A stretch of 64,000 bases of DNA from an uncultured Latescibacterota bacterium (GTDB taxonomy: Bacteria > Latescibacterota > UBA2968 > UBA8231): assembly GCA_958295495.1 (NCBI GenBank), contig OY282352.1, forward strand, positions 5,588,049 to 5,652,048. The letters are read 5' to 3'. Positions 40,242 through 49,597 of the stretch are shown in pieces. The notes below the pieces were generated by a model that worked only from the letters and a program-made list of their open reading frames with translations, searched no databases and had not been told where the DNA came from. A program made the translations under genes and the position numbers. Position 1 is the stretch's first letter. Each line of letters starts with the position of its first letter.

Positions 40242-43200
40242 GTGACCACCCTCACCGAAGCCACCGTCGAAGACGCCGCCCTCGCCTATCTCGAAAGCCT
40301 CGGCTGGACGATTGCCCCCGGCACTGCTGCCGCAGAGCGCACCTCCTACGGTCAGGTCGTCTTGGAGCAGCGGCTGCAGGACGCCTTGGCCCGGCTGAAT
40401 CCCTCGTTACCCGCTAGTGCGCTAGACGCCGCCTGCCGCCAGCTAATCCTCCCGGTCGGCGCGACCCTCGAAACGCGCAACCGCGCCTTCCACCAGATGT
40501 TGGTGAACGGCGTGACGGTCGAATATCGGGCCGACGACGGTTCAATCCGCGGGGCGCAAGCGCAGGTTGTCAACTTTGACGACGCGGCGGCCAACGACTG
40601 GCTCGCGGTCAACCAGTTCACGGTCAAAGAGAACCGATACACCCGCCGCCCGGACATCGCGCTGTTCGTCAACGGCCTGCCGCTGGCGCTGATCGAACTC
40701 AAGAATCCGGCGGACGAAGACGCCACCATTCGGACTGCTTGGCAACAGCTTCAGACGTACAAGGCCGAGTTGCCGACGCTGTTTGCGTGTAACGAACTAC
40801 TGATGGTGTCGGACGGAACGCAGGCCCGCGTCGGCACGCTCACCGCCGGGTGGGAGTGGTTCAAGCCGTGGCGCACGGTCGCCGGCGAAGCGCTAGCCGA
40901 CCCTAATAAGCCGGAGTTACAGGTCGCCTTGGAGGGCGTTTGCGAGCCGGGGCGGTTTCTCGATCTCGTGCGCGACTTCATCGCGTTTGAAGACAGCGGC
41001 GGTGGTGCGCTCGCCAAGAAGATGGCCGGCTACCACCAGTTCCACGCGGTGCGGGTGGCCGTGGGCGAGACCCTGCGAGCGGCAAAGCTGCAACGCACGG
41101 TCGAGCAGGTGGCCGAAGAGCGCGGGCGCTACGAATCGGGCCAAAAGCCCGGCGGCAAGCCCGGCGATCGGCGCATTGGCGTCGTCTGGCACACCCAAGG
41201 GTCGGGCAAGAGCCTGACCATGGTCTTTTATGCCGGGCGCATCGTCCGCGAGCCGGCCATGGAGAATCCGACCATCATTGTGCTGACCGACCGCAACGAC
41301 CTCGACGATCAGCTCTTCGGCACGTTCGCGCGCTGCCAAGCCTTGCTGCGCCAGCCGCCGGTGCAGGCCGCCAGCCGAGCCGATCTGCGCCGCAAGCTCT
41401 CAGTCGAGTCGGGCGGCGTGGTCTTTACGACCATCCAGAAGTTCTTTCCCGAAGAAAAGGGCGACGCACATCCGCTGCTTTCCACGCGGCGCAACCTCGT
41501 GGTCATCGCCGACGAGGCCCACCGCAGCCAGTACGACTTCATCGACGGGTTCGCCCGCCATCTGCGCGATGCGCTGCCGCAGGCTTCCTTTGTTGGCTTC
41601 ACCGGCACCCCCATTGAGCAGCGGGACGCCAACACCCGCGCTGTGTTCGGCAATTACATCAGCATCTACGACATTCAACGCTCGGTTGCAGACGGGGCGA
41701 CCGTGCCGATCTACTACGAGAGTCGCCTCGCTAAACTGGCTCTCGACGAGGGGGAGCGGCCGCGTATTGACTCGGGCTTTGAAGAGGCTACCGAGGGCGA
41801 GGAAATCGAGCGCAAGGAAAAGCTCAAGGCCCGCTGGGCCCAGCTAGAGGCCATCGTCGGCGCGGAGCAGCGCTTGCGGTTGATCGCCCAAGACATCGCA
41901 GAGCACTTTGGGCAACGCTTGGAAGTGTTGGAGGGCAAGGCCATGATCGTCTGCATGAGTCGCCGCATTTGCATTGACCTCTACCGCGAACTGGTGCGCC
42001 GGCGCCCGGATTGGCATAGCGAGGACGACATGCAGGGAGCCGTCAAGGTGGTGATGACCGGCTCGGCGTCCGATCCGCTAAAATGGCAGCCGCATATCCG
42101 CAACAAGCCCCGGCGGGAAGCCCTAGCCAAGCGGTTCCGCGATGCGTCCGATCCGCTGTACATGGTGATCGTGCGCGACCTCTGGCTAACCGGCTTTGAC
42201 GCGCCGAGCCTGCACACCATGTACGTGGATAAGCCCATGCGCGGCCACGGACTGATGCAGTCCATCGCCCGCGTCAACCGCGTGTTCAAGGACAAGCCGG
42301 GCGGCTTGGTGGTGGATTACCTCGGCTTGGCCCACGAGTTGAAGTATGCCTTAGCCACGTACGCGGAGAGTGGCGGCACCGGGCAGACCGCGTTCAAGCA
42401 GGAGCAGGCAGTGGCGGCGATGCGGGAAAAGTACGAGGTCTGTTGCGGACTGTTTTACGGGTTCGATTGGTCGGCTTGGAGCACCGGTACGCCAGCGGCA
42501 AAGTTGGGCCTGCTGCCCGCTGCTCAGGAACACATCCTCGCGCAAGAAGACGGCAAGGACCGCTGCGTGCAGGCCGTGCGGGCGCTCTCGCAAGCTTTTG
42601 CCTTGGCCGTGCCGCACGAGGACGCGCTGTGCATCCGGGACGACGTGGGGTTCTTCCAAGCCGTGCAAGCCGTGCTCGCCAAGAGCACCCCCAGCGGCGC
42701 ACGGTCCGCGGCGGAGATGGACCACGCGGTGCGCCAGATCATCTCGCGGGCCGTAGCTTCCGAGGGAGTGCTGGATATCTTCGCCGCGGCCGGGCTGGAG
42801 AAGCCGGATGTCTCGGTACTATCAGACGAGTTTTTGGCCGAGGTGAAGGGGATGCCCCAGCGCAACCTCGCCGTGGAGTTGTTGCAAAAGCTGCTCAAGG
42901 GCGAACTCGCTATTCGCCGGCGCAAGAACGTGGTGCAAGCGCGCTCCTTCGCCGAGATGCTGGCGCAGACCCTGCGCCGCTATCAGAACCGGGCCATCGA
43001 GGCCGCGCAGGTAATTGAGGAACTAATTGGGCTTGCCAAGGAAATGCGCGAGGCCAACGCCCGCGGCGAGCAACTCGGTCTTGCCGAAGACGAGCTGGCC
43101 TTGTACGACGCGCTGGAGACCAACGACAGCGCCGTCCAAGTCTTGGGCGACGAGACCCTGTGTCGCATAGCCCGCGAACTCGTCGAGACCGTCCGCAACA

Positions 43201-43364
43201 ACGCGACCATCGACTGGACGCTGCGCGAGAACGTGCGTGCAAAGCTGCGCGTACTGGTCAAGCGCACCCTGAAACGCCACGGCTATCCGCCAGACAAGCA
43301 GGAAAACGCCACCCAGACCGTCCTAACACAGGCCGAAGTGCTGTCGGAAGGATGGGCGGCCTAG
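40242..43364 (+). CDS. hsdR: type I restriction endonuclease subunit HsdR
   Basis: A 1040-residue motor-nuclease. The N-terminal nuclease site is RPDIALFVNG and LALIELKNP (Asp and Glu-x-Lys near residues 138-153). The translocase domain has Walker A HTQGSGKS near 317, IADEAHRSQ near 423 and GFTGTP. It translocates DNA and cleaves unmethylated targets when bound to HsdM/HsdS. The GTG at 40242 is chosen because the protein then begins at the conserved TLTEATVEDAAL. It is intact, so the R-M system seems complete despite the extra genes between hsdM and hsdR. Confidence 0.94.
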   Translation: MTTLTEATVEDAALAYLESLGWTIAPGTAAAERTSYGQVVLEQRLQDALARLNPSLPASALDAACRQLILPVGATLETRNRAFHQMLVNGVTVEYRADDGSIRGAQAQVVNFDDAAANDWLAVNQFTVKENRYTRRPDIALFVNGLPLALIELKNPADEDATIRTAWQQLQTYKAELPTLFACNELLMVSDGTQARVGTLTAGWEWFKPWRTVAGEALADPNKPELQVALEGVCEPGRFLDLVRDFIAFEDSGGGALAKKMAGYHQFHAVRVAVGETLRAAKLQRTVEQVAEERGRYESGQKPGGKPGDRRIGVVWHTQGSGKSLTMVFYAGRIVREPAMENPTIIVLTDRNDLDDQLFGTFARCQALLRQPPVQAASRADLRRKLSVESGGVVFTTIQKFFPEEKGDAHPLLSTRRNLVVIADEAHRSQYDFIDGFARHLRDALPQASFVGFTGTPIEQRDANTRAVFGNYISIYDIQRSVADGATVPIYYESRLAKLALDEGERPRIDSGFEEATEGEEIERKEKLKARWAQLEAIVGAEQRLRLIAQDIAEHFGQRLEVLEGKAMIVCMSRRICIDLYRELVRRRPDWHSEDDMQGAVKVVMTGSASDPLKWQPHIRNKPRREALAKRFRDASDPLYMVIVRDLWLTGFDAPSLHTMYVDKPMRGHGLMQSIARVNRVFKDKPGGLVVDYLGLAHELKYALATYAESGGTGQTAFKQEQAVAAMREKYEVCCGLFYGFDWSAWSTGTPAAKLGLLPAAQEHILAQEDGKDRCVQAVRALSQAFALAVPHEDALCIRDDVGFFQAVQAVLAKSTPSGARSAAEMDHAVRQIISRAVASEGVLDIFAAAGLEKPDVSVLSDEFLAEVKGMPQRNLAVELLQKLLKGELAIRRRKNVVQARSFAEMLAQTLRRYQNRAIEAAQVIEELIGLAKEMREANARGEQLGLAEDELALYDALETNDSAVQVLGDETLCRIARELVETVRNNATIDWTLRENVRAKLRVLVKRTLKRHGYPPDKQENATQTVLTQAEVLSEGWAA

Positions 43365-43431
43365 GCCGCGATGGAGAGAAAGGCAAAAATACCTTACTTT
43401 TGGCGATAGTAGCCAACTAGGAGCCGGAGCC

Positions 43432-43683
43432 ATGACCATCACGCTGACCGTCACCGCTAAAGGACAGATCACGCTCCGCAAAGAGGTGCTCGAGCATCTC
43501 GGGGTACAGCCCGGAGATAAGCTCAATGTTGATTTGTTGAAGGACGGACGAATGCAGATTAGGCCCAAGCGCGGGACGTCGGCTGCGACGATCTTTGGCC
43601 TGCTTGCCAAACGAGGAGGGTCGCCTCTCTCCATCGACGAACTGAACGAGACTGCCGCTGCCGGATGGGCGGGTGAGGAATGA
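43432..43683 (+). CDS. AbrB/MazE-type antitoxin
   Basis: An 83-residue protein with the swapped-hairpin AbrB pattern VTAKGQITLRKEVLEHLGVQPGD, written here in part as TAKGQITLRKEV. It would bind the operator of its own operon and the PIN toxin encoded next. TAGGAGCC lies upstream of the ATG. It overlaps the toxin gene by four bases. It lies 67 bases after hsdR and may be on its own transcript. Confidence 0.85.
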   Translation: MTITLTVTAKGQITLRKEVLEHLGVQPGDKLNVDLLKDGRMQIRPKRGTSAATIFGLLAKRGGSPLSIDELNETAAAGWAGEE

Positions 43684-44090
43684 AGATCACTACTGACACA
43701 AACGTCTTGGTACGCATAGTCATGCAAGATGACACAGAACAGGCCGCAGTAGCCCAAGCGTTGTTCCTACAGGCGACGGTCATAGCGATACCCGTTCCAG
43801 TATTCTGTGAGTTTGCTTGGGTGCTCAAGCGCGGATACGCCTCCAGTACTAATGACATCGCCTCGGCAATTGAGACGATTGTCAAGGTCGATGCTGTTGT
43901 TACTGATCTGCCGGCGGTCGAGGCGGGGCTAACCGCTTTGCGGGCGGGCGGGGACTTTGCCGATGGTGCTCTCGCCTATCAAGGTGAGAGGCTTGGCGGA
44001 ACCGTGTTCGCGAGTTTTGATCGCAACGCGGTCGCTCTTTTGCGCAACGAGGGAGCGGAAGCGGCCGATCCAGCGGAACTAATTGCTTGA
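43680..44090 (+). CDS. PIN-domain toxin (VapC type)
   Basis: A 136-residue PIN-domain ribonuclease. The conserved acids appear in TTDTNVLVR, FCEFAWVL and DFADGALAY, with FASFDRNA near the end. It pairs with the AbrB-like antitoxin by an ATGA overlap. It is the last gene of the accessory block; 34 bases later begins the displaced mgdD. Confidence 0.87.
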   Translation: MKITTDTNVLVRIVMQDDTEQAAVAQALFLQATVIAIPVPVFCEFAWVLKRGYASSTNDIASAIETIVKVDAVVTDLPAVEAGLTALRAGGDFADGALAYQGERLGGTVFASFDRNAVALLRNEGAEAADPAELIA

Positions 44091-44124
44091 CTTTTGGCCA
44101 GCCCCACCTATACGGCATTTCGCT

Positions 44125-44697
44125 ATGAACGCGACGCGCAAAAGCCCCATCGCCCATCTCGTCGCCGACGCACCGGCCCCGGTGCAGGCTGCCTTGCAGC
44201 ATCCGGTTGACCTGGTCAAGCTCGGGGCCAAAGGACCGCGCTTGGTTGAGTGGGCCGAGCAGCACGCGCTCGCCCTGCCAGCGCGGATATACCACACGCG
44301 GCCCGTAGGAGCGGATGGGGTTTTGGCGCGGGTGGGGGCTGGCGAGCTGATCTTGGAGTGCCGGCCCGCAGACGAGTTGTGGGCGCGGCTGAACGCGGCG
44401 TTGGAAGCTGCGGAGGCCGGGGTCTATCGAGTGGAGCAGCAGTCGGCGACCTTGGTGGTGCGAGGGGAGGCCGGCGAGGGCATTTGGGCGCAGGCTTGCG
44501 CGGTGGATTTGGCTCGTGCGCCCGCAGGGCGGATGGTGTACACGCAGGTGGCCGGGGCCGCTTGTGGGGTGCTGCCGCACGGCGCGGGTGGGCAGCGTGC
44601 GTACCGCCTGTGGGTCGATTACAGCTTGGCGACCTATGTGTGGGAAGCACTCGCCGCCATTGCCGCGGATCTTACTTGCGCCAAAACGCCGGACTGA
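44125..44697 (+). CDS. mgdD: N-methylglutamate dehydrogenase subunit D-like (sarcosine oxidase gamma type)
   Basis: A 190-residue GcvT-like protein. The pattern GVYRVEQQSATLVVRG, CAVDLARAPAG and LWVDYSLATYVWEAL is that of the sarcosine-oxidase gamma subunit. It is the fourth subunit missing after mgdC at 26723. All other mgd genes are 17.4 kb upstream on the same strand, so the operon appears to have been opened by insertion. The ATG has no strong ribosome-binding site and there may be no promoter of its own. Its last 26 bases overlap trkH on the other strand. Confidence 0.8.
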   Translation: MNATRKSPIAHLVADAPAPVQAALQHPVDLVKLGAKGPRLVEWAEQHALALPARIYHTRPVGADGVLARVGAGELILECRPADELWARLNAALEAAEAGVYRVEQQSATLVVRGEAGEGIWAQACAVDLARAPAGRMVYTQVAGAACGVLPHGAGGQRAYRLWVDYSLATYVWEALAAIAADLTCAKTPD

Positions 44698-46120
44698 ACA
44701 GCACCAAGAGCGTGAAAATCTCCAGCCGCCCAATCAGCATGGCAAAGCACAGAATCCACTTGGCGACCGGATTGATGTCGCCGTAGTGGTGAACGACTTG
44801 CCCCAAGCCCGGGCCCAAGTTGTTGATGCAGGCGGCTACCGCTGAAAAGGACGTAGTCAGATCTAGGTCGGTGGCGAGCACTGCGATAAACATGATCGTG
44901 AACGCCAGCACGTACACCGAGAAAAATCCCCACACCGCTTCCATTACCCGATCGGAAACAGACCGCTGCCCCACCTTGATGGGGAGGACCGCGTTGGGGT
45001 GAATCAAGCGCGTGATCTCTCGGCTCCCCTGCTTTAGAATGAGCAACAGGCGCATCACTTTTATGCCCCCGGCTGTCGAGCCGGCGCAGCCACCGGTAAA
45101 CGAGCCGAGGAACAACAAAAACGGCAGCACGCTAGGCCAAACCGAATGGTCTGCAATGCTAAAGCCTGTGGTGGTGACAATGGACGCGGTGGCGAAGAGT
45201 CCGTAGCGCAGGGATGCGCCGGCGTCGTGCTCGTTGTGGGTAAAGAGTATCAGCGAGGCAATTAGGGCGGTGGTTAGCAAAATGGTTAGGTAGGTGCGGC
45301 ACTCGGGGTCAATGCGATACGGATGCAGGGACCGCTGGCGAAAGGCGTAAAAGTGCAACGTGAAGTTGATGCCCGACAGCACGATAAAAAAGACGGCGAC
45401 TAGCTCAATGGTCTGGCTATTAAAAAAGCCAATGCTGGCGTCGTGGGTTGAAAAACCGCCGATGGAAACCGTTGTAAAGCTGTGGGCAACCGCGTCAAAA
45501 GGTTCCATGCCGGCCAGCCAATAGGCCACGGCACAGGCCACGGTTAAACTCAAGTAGATGTACCAAAGGGCCTTGGCAGTCTGGGTGATTCTCGGCGTTA
45601 GCTTGGAATCCTTAATGGGGCCGGTGATCTCGGCGCGAAAAAGCTGCATGCCGCCGACGCCGAGCATGGGCAACACCGCGATGGCGAGGACGATGATGCC
45701 CATGCCGCCCAACCACTGGAGTTGCTGGCGGTAGAACAAGATGGAGCGAGGCAGGTCGTCCAAGCCTTGGACGACCGTGGCACCGGTCGTGGTCAAGCCA
45801 GAAAGGGACTCAAATACGGCGTCGGTAAAGTTCAGTTCAGGCTGCTCGGACAACATCAGCGGAAAGGCCCCGTACAAGCCCAAGACGGCCCAGAACAAGA
45901 CCGTTACTAAAAAGCCGTCCCTAATCCGCAACTCGGCGTGCTGCTTGTGCAAGGGCAACCAGCACGCAAGCCCGGTGCCGAGCGTAATGGCAAAGGCCAA
46001 CAGAAAGGCACTCTCAGTCCTCTCGCCGTAGAGGAGGGATACGCCGACGGGCACTAACATGGTGACGCTAAACAGGGTCAGCAGGACGCCCAGCACCCGA
46101 AATGTCCCCGCAAAGTGCAT
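44672..46120 (-). CDS. trkH: Trk potassium uptake system membrane subunit
   Basis: A 482-residue polytopic inner-membrane protein. The four pore-helix regions are seen, for example FESLSGLTTTGATV, AHSFTTVSIGGFSTHD, IVTTTGFS and INNLGPGLG, along with GGCAGSTAGGIKVMR. It conducts K+ under control of TrkA. It is encoded eight bases downstream of trkA on the minus strand, and its end overlaps mgdD convergently by 26 bases. Confidence 0.94.
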   Translation of the reverse strand: MHFAGTFRVLGVLLTLFSVTMLVPVGVSLLYGERTESAFLLAFAITLGTGLACWLPLHKQHAELRIRDGFLVTVLFWAVLGLYGAFPLMLSEQPELNFTDAVFESLSGLTTTGATVVQGLDDLPRSILFYRQQLQWLGGMGIIVLAIAVLPMLGVGGMQLFRAEITGPIKDSKLTPRITQTAKALWYIYLSLTVACAVAYWLAGMEPFDAVAHSFTTVSIGGFSTHDASIGFFNSQTIELVAVFFIVLSGINFTLHFYAFRQRSLHPYRIDPECRTYLTILLTTALIASLILFTHNEHDAGASLRYGLFATASIVTTTGFSIADHSVWPSVLPFLLFLGSFTGGCAGSTAGGIKVMRLLLILKQGSREITRLIHPNAVLPIKVGQRSVSDRVMEAVWGFFSVYVLAFTIMFIAVLATDLDLTTSFSAVAACINNLGPGLGQVVHHYGDINPVAKWILCFAMLIGRLEIFTLLVLFSPAFWRK

Positions 46121-46128
46121 AGGTTAGT

Positions 46129-47472
46129 TCACCCTCCGAAGATCTTTCTTACTTCCTCATGGACATAATGCCGAGCGAAGACCACGGCTTTGTCCCCGGG
46201 CCGGATGCGCGTTTGGCCGTGGGGGATGACTACGCGATTGTCATGCACGACGGCGCCGATGATCGAATCCCGCGGTAGGCGGATGGAGATCAGGGGTTTT
46301 TGGGTGATCTTGCTGCCGTCGCGGGCGATGTACTCGACCGCTTCCACGTCGAGGCCGGGTAGGCTGGCGATGGAGGCGATGCGCTGATGCCGCACGTAGC
46401 GCTGAACGGCGTTGACGGTCAGGAGCTGTTTGCTCAACACCGAATCTAGGCCGATGGCCGGGGTGATGGGCATGTAATCGACGTTGTTGACCAAGGCGAT
46501 GGCGCGCGGCACTTCGAGGTGCTTGGCGACGAGCGTCGAGATGATGTTGACCTCGTCGTTGCCAGTAACGGCGATAAAGGCGTCCATGTCGGCGAGCCCT
46601 TCCACGGCCAACAGATCGTAGTCCGTGCCGTCGCCTTGGATGACCAGCACGTTGGCGAGCTGGTCGGCGATTTGTCGGGAGCGATCGGCGCGGCTTTCGA
46701 TGAGCTTGATGCGCGTCTGCGAGGCCAGCTCTTGGGCGACGAACTGGCCGATTAGGCCGCCGCCGAGGATCGCAATATCCTCGATGCGGTGGTCGGTCAG
46801 CCCGGTCAAGCGGACCACCGCGGGAATGAAGTCGGGATCGCTGATGACGAAGATCCGGTCCTCTGGCAGCAGCTTGGTGTTGCCCCGCGGGATCAAGGTC
46901 TGCTGTTTGCGCTGGATGGCGACGATGCGCATGGGAATGTCGGCAAACTGTCGCCCCAATTCGGTCAGGGGTGCGTGGAGCAGGGAGGACTGATGGTCGA
47001 GGCGCATGCCGAGCAAGACGAGCTTGCCTTCGGCAAACTCGACCAGATCGGTGGCGCTGGACTGGCGGATGAGGCGGGTGATGGCGTCGGCGGTTTCCTT
47101 CTCGGGATGGATGAACTGATCGACGCCGAGTTCTTGGGGACTGAAGATAAAGTCGGGGGCGGTGAATTCGGGATTGCGGATGCGGGCGATGGCCGATTGG
47201 ACGCCTAGCTTTTTGGCCATTCTACAGGCGAGCAGGTTGACCTCGTCGTTGGTGGTCATGGCGGTGACCAGATCCACCTGTTCGATGCCGATCCCGCGCA
47301 AGTCCTGCAAACTGGTGCCATTGCCCTCGGCGACGATGACGTCGAGTTGTTCACTGACGCGCTTGACGCGGTTGGGATCGGTGTCAATCTGGGTAATATC
47401 GTGCCCGTCTTGGCTCAGTTGCTTGCTCAACTGGAAGCCGATGGCTCCGGCACCTATGACCAAAATGTGCAT
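46129..47472 (-). CDS. trkA: Trk potassium uptake regulator
   Basis: A 447-residue cytoplasmic protein with two RCK modules: the first begins MHILVIGAGAIGFQLSKQLS, the second DIAILGGGLIGQFVAQELA near residue 231, each followed by a TrkA_C domain. It binds NAD(H)/ATP and gates TrkH, the next gene. The pair forms a two-gene operon. Confidence 0.94.
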   Translation of the reverse strand: MHILVIGAGAIGFQLSKQLSQDGHDITQIDTDPNRVKRVSEQLDVIVAEGNGTSLQDLRGIGIEQVDLVTAMTTNDEVNLLACRMAKKLGVQSAIARIRNPEFTAPDFIFSPQELGVDQFIHPEKETADAITRLIRQSSATDLVEFAEGKLVLLGMRLDHQSSLLHAPLTELGRQFADIPMRIVAIQRKQQTLIPRGNTKLLPEDRIFVISDPDFIPAVVRLTGLTDHRIEDIAILGGGLIGQFVAQELASQTRIKLIESRADRSRQIADQLANVLVIQGDGTDYDLLAVEGLADMDAFIAVTGNDEVNIISTLVAKHLEVPRAIALVNNVDYMPITPAIGLDSVLSKQLLTVNAVQRYVRHQRIASIASLPGLDVEAVEYIARDGSKITQKPLISIRLPRDSIIGAVVHDNRVVIPHGQTRIRPGDKAVVFARHYVHEEVRKIFGG

Positions 47473-47541
47473 GATTTTTAGCTAAATTCGCAGCGGAGGT
47501 GGAGTTGTAGAAGCTAAGGACGACGTGCCCCCAGCGCTAAC

Positions 47542-47856
47542 TCAGTCGATGTGGAACACTTCGCGCAGGTCTTTGGCGCAGGGGCTGTCGTCCGGGTTGG
47601 AGGCCATGATGTCCTTCATGTAGGTCCACCACCGGCGGCAGGCCGGCGTCTCGGCGATGCGATTCCAGCGCTCCTCGTCCTCGAGTTCCACGTAGGCAAA
47701 AATCTGGTGGGTGTCCGCGTCGAGGAAGATGGAGTAGTTGTGGACGCCGTGTTCCTTGAGGGTCTGCTCCAGCTCGGGCCAGATAGGGTTGTGGCGTGCT
47801 TCGTATTCGGCGTGTTGGTCGGGATTGACCTGCATGACAAAGGCTTTGCGGATCAT
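47542..47856 (-). CDS. rhaM: L-rhamnose mutarotase
   Basis: A 104-residue protein of the family that interconverts alpha and beta L-rhamnose. AFVMQVNPDQHAEYEARHNPIW is visible in part as VNPDQHAEYEARHNP, then YSIFLDADTHQIFAYVE and CRRWWTYMKDIM. AAAAGGAGA lies upstream of the start. No rhamnose catabolic genes are nearby; similar stand-alone copies occur in many environmental genomes and may act on other sugars. Confidence 0.9.
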   Translation of the reverse strand: MIRKAFVMQVNPDQHAEYEARHNPIWPELEQTLKEHGVHNYSIFLDADTHQIFAYVELEDEERWNRIAETPACRRWWTYMKDIMASNPDDSPCAKDLREVFHID

Positions 47857-47887
47857 GGTGTCTCCTTTTGGGGATGGGTTAGTGGTT

Positions 47888-49597
47888 TTACTGGGTGAAC
47901 AGCGGCTTTTTTTCGCGCTCGCGGGCTAAGAGGGCTTCTATCTCTTGGGTGCGCGCCCACTCGGTCGTCTGCTTGAGATCAATCGGGTGGGCATTGGCCT
48001 GCTTGCGGCTGCCATAGACCTCGATGCGGAGCGCGACGAGGGTGAGCTTGTCGGACTTCTGACCGTTGCACGGGCCGCACAAGACGGCGCGGTTGTCGAG
48101 GTGGTTGGTGCCGCCGCCGGACTTGGGGTTGATGTGGTCTAAGTCGAAGTACCGACGATTGCGCGGCGTGTCGGACAGGCTGAACTCGCAGCCCCAGCAT
48201 TGCAAGACGCCCTTCGGCCCCCACTGATCCAAGAGCATGTCCTTCATTTCGGCGTGGGAGAATAGGGCCTTCTGCTTGGAGCGGTACACCTGCGGCAGGC
48301 CGGGGATGGCCTCCGCGTCCTCGTCCGTGCGCTCCGGCGGCACGTCGGTGAAATGCGCCTCGTGCTTGGCGAGGATGCGGTCGATCCAGCCGGGGTCGGT
48401 GTGCTGGCTCTTTTGGCGGAGATCATCTACCTCGGCCTTTTTTATGCCGGCGAGGTTGCACAGGATCATCGCCTTGGCGTCGTCGTTGCGGTCAATGCCG
48501 ATGAACTGGCGGTCGAGGTTGCGAGCCGCGACGAGCGTTGTGCCGCAGCCGCAGAAGGGATCGAGGACGAGGTCGCCTTTGTTGCTCGAAGCGGCGACGA
48601 TGCGCTCGTATAATGAGACCGGCTTTTGGTCGGGGTAGCCGGTGCGCTCGGTGGCGTGAGTTTGCACTGGTATGATGTCGGTGATCACGTCGCAGGCCGC
48701 GTTGCCTTTGGTCGATGCCAGATACCTTTTGAGGCACGGCACTCCTCCCTTTTTCTTGGGCCAGTGTATGAGTCCGGCTGCGTCGAGGGCATTGAGGCGA
48801 TCAGGCACGGTTGGGTAGGCGTCGGGCCAACCGGGGATGATGTTGTTCTTGATGATATACTCATACATGCCGCCCTCTGTTGGGGTGCCCCAATGACGGC
48901 CCACTTTTCCGGGATCGACTCCACGCCAAGATGCACCAGAGAGGCCACTTCTGAGGCCCGCGGCGGTTAGATCCGCTGACCGCCAAGGGCCGCGCCCATC
49001 TCCGTCGTCATGCCGATAAAACTTTTTGACGTATTCGGGATCGTGTGGCGTGTGAATTGGGTTCCATGTCGGCCCCTCTCCTTTGCTATAATAGAGGATG
49101 GTGTCATGGATGGCCCCAAATTTCTTAGCGTCCGAGCGTCCACTGGTCCGTTTCCATACAATCTCATTCCGAAAGTTTCTCGCCCCAAACACCGCGTCCA
49201 TGATGCCCTTGACGTAGTGGCTCGCCGTCGGGTCGAGGTGGACATAGATACTGCCCGTGTCCTTGAGCACCCGCTTCATTTCGAGCAGCCGGACGCCGAG
49301 GAAACACAGGAACGCGCCGAGATTTGCCGTGTGTGCATGTTCAGCCGCTTCTATCACTTCGACGAGCGGCCGGTTGTTGTCGTAGATGTCGTCCATCCAC
49401 GAGCGGTGGACGTTTTCTTCCCACCGCCATTGGTCAACGTATTTGCCGCCGACGGCCTCGCGGTTGCGGCCCGTGTTGAACGGCGGGTCCGTGGCGATGA
49501 GATCGACGATGGACGAGTTCATGCCGCGCAGGGCGTCGAGATTGTCCATGTGATAGATCGTGCCGGGGACGACGTTGAGGCTAGGTGGGGTTTTCAT
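47888..49597 (-). CDS. beta-class DNA methyltransferase fused to an HNH nuclease domain
   Basis: A 569-residue protein. Motif IV (ATDPPFNTG, near residue 38) comes before the SAM motif (VLDPFCGCGTTLVAA, near 345), the beta-class order used by N4-C and N6-A enzymes. The last 120 residues contain an HNH-type zinc nuclease: CWGCEF, FDLDHINPKSGGGTNHLDN and CGPCNGQKSDK. It may be a single-chain restriction-modification enzyme, or a methylase with a nicking partner. AAGGAGG lies upstream of the ATG at 49597; an earlier in-frame GTG at 49612 is inside that site. It overlaps the next gene upstream by 17 bases. Confidence 0.83.
   Translation of the reverse strand: MKTPPSLNVVPGTIYHMDNLDALRGMNSSIVDLIATDPPFNTGRNREAVGGKYVDQWRWEENVHRSWMDDIYDNNRPLVEVIEAAEHAHTANLGAFLCFLGVRLLEMKRVLKDTGSIYVHLDPTASHYVKGIMDAVFGARNFRNEIVWKRTSGRSDAKKFGAIHDTILYYSKGEGPTWNPIHTPHDPEYVKKFYRHDDGDGRGPWRSADLTAAGLRSGLSGASWRGVDPGKVGRHWGTPTEGGMYEYIIKNNIIPGWPDAYPTVPDRLNALDAAGLIHWPKKKGGVPCLKRYLASTKGNAACDVITDIIPVQTHATERTGYPDQKPVSLYERIVAASSNKGDLVLDPFCGCGTTLVAARNLDRQFIGIDRNDDAKAMILCNLAGIKKAEVDDLRQKSQHTDPGWIDRILAKHEAHFTDVPPERTDEDAEAIPGLPQVYRSKQKALFSHAEMKDMLLDQWGPKGVLQCWGCEFSLSDTPRNRRYFDLDHINPKSGGGTNHLDNRAVLCGPCNGQKSDKLTLVALRIEVYGSRKQANAHPIDLKQTTEWARTQEIEALLAREREKKPLFTQ

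Noticed and set aside
26690..44130. Target-site duplication or att-like repeats at the ends of the R-M block
   Set aside because: Compared by eye the bases after mgdC and before mgdD; only short, gapped similarity was found, not enough to claim an element end. No integrase or tRNA is present.
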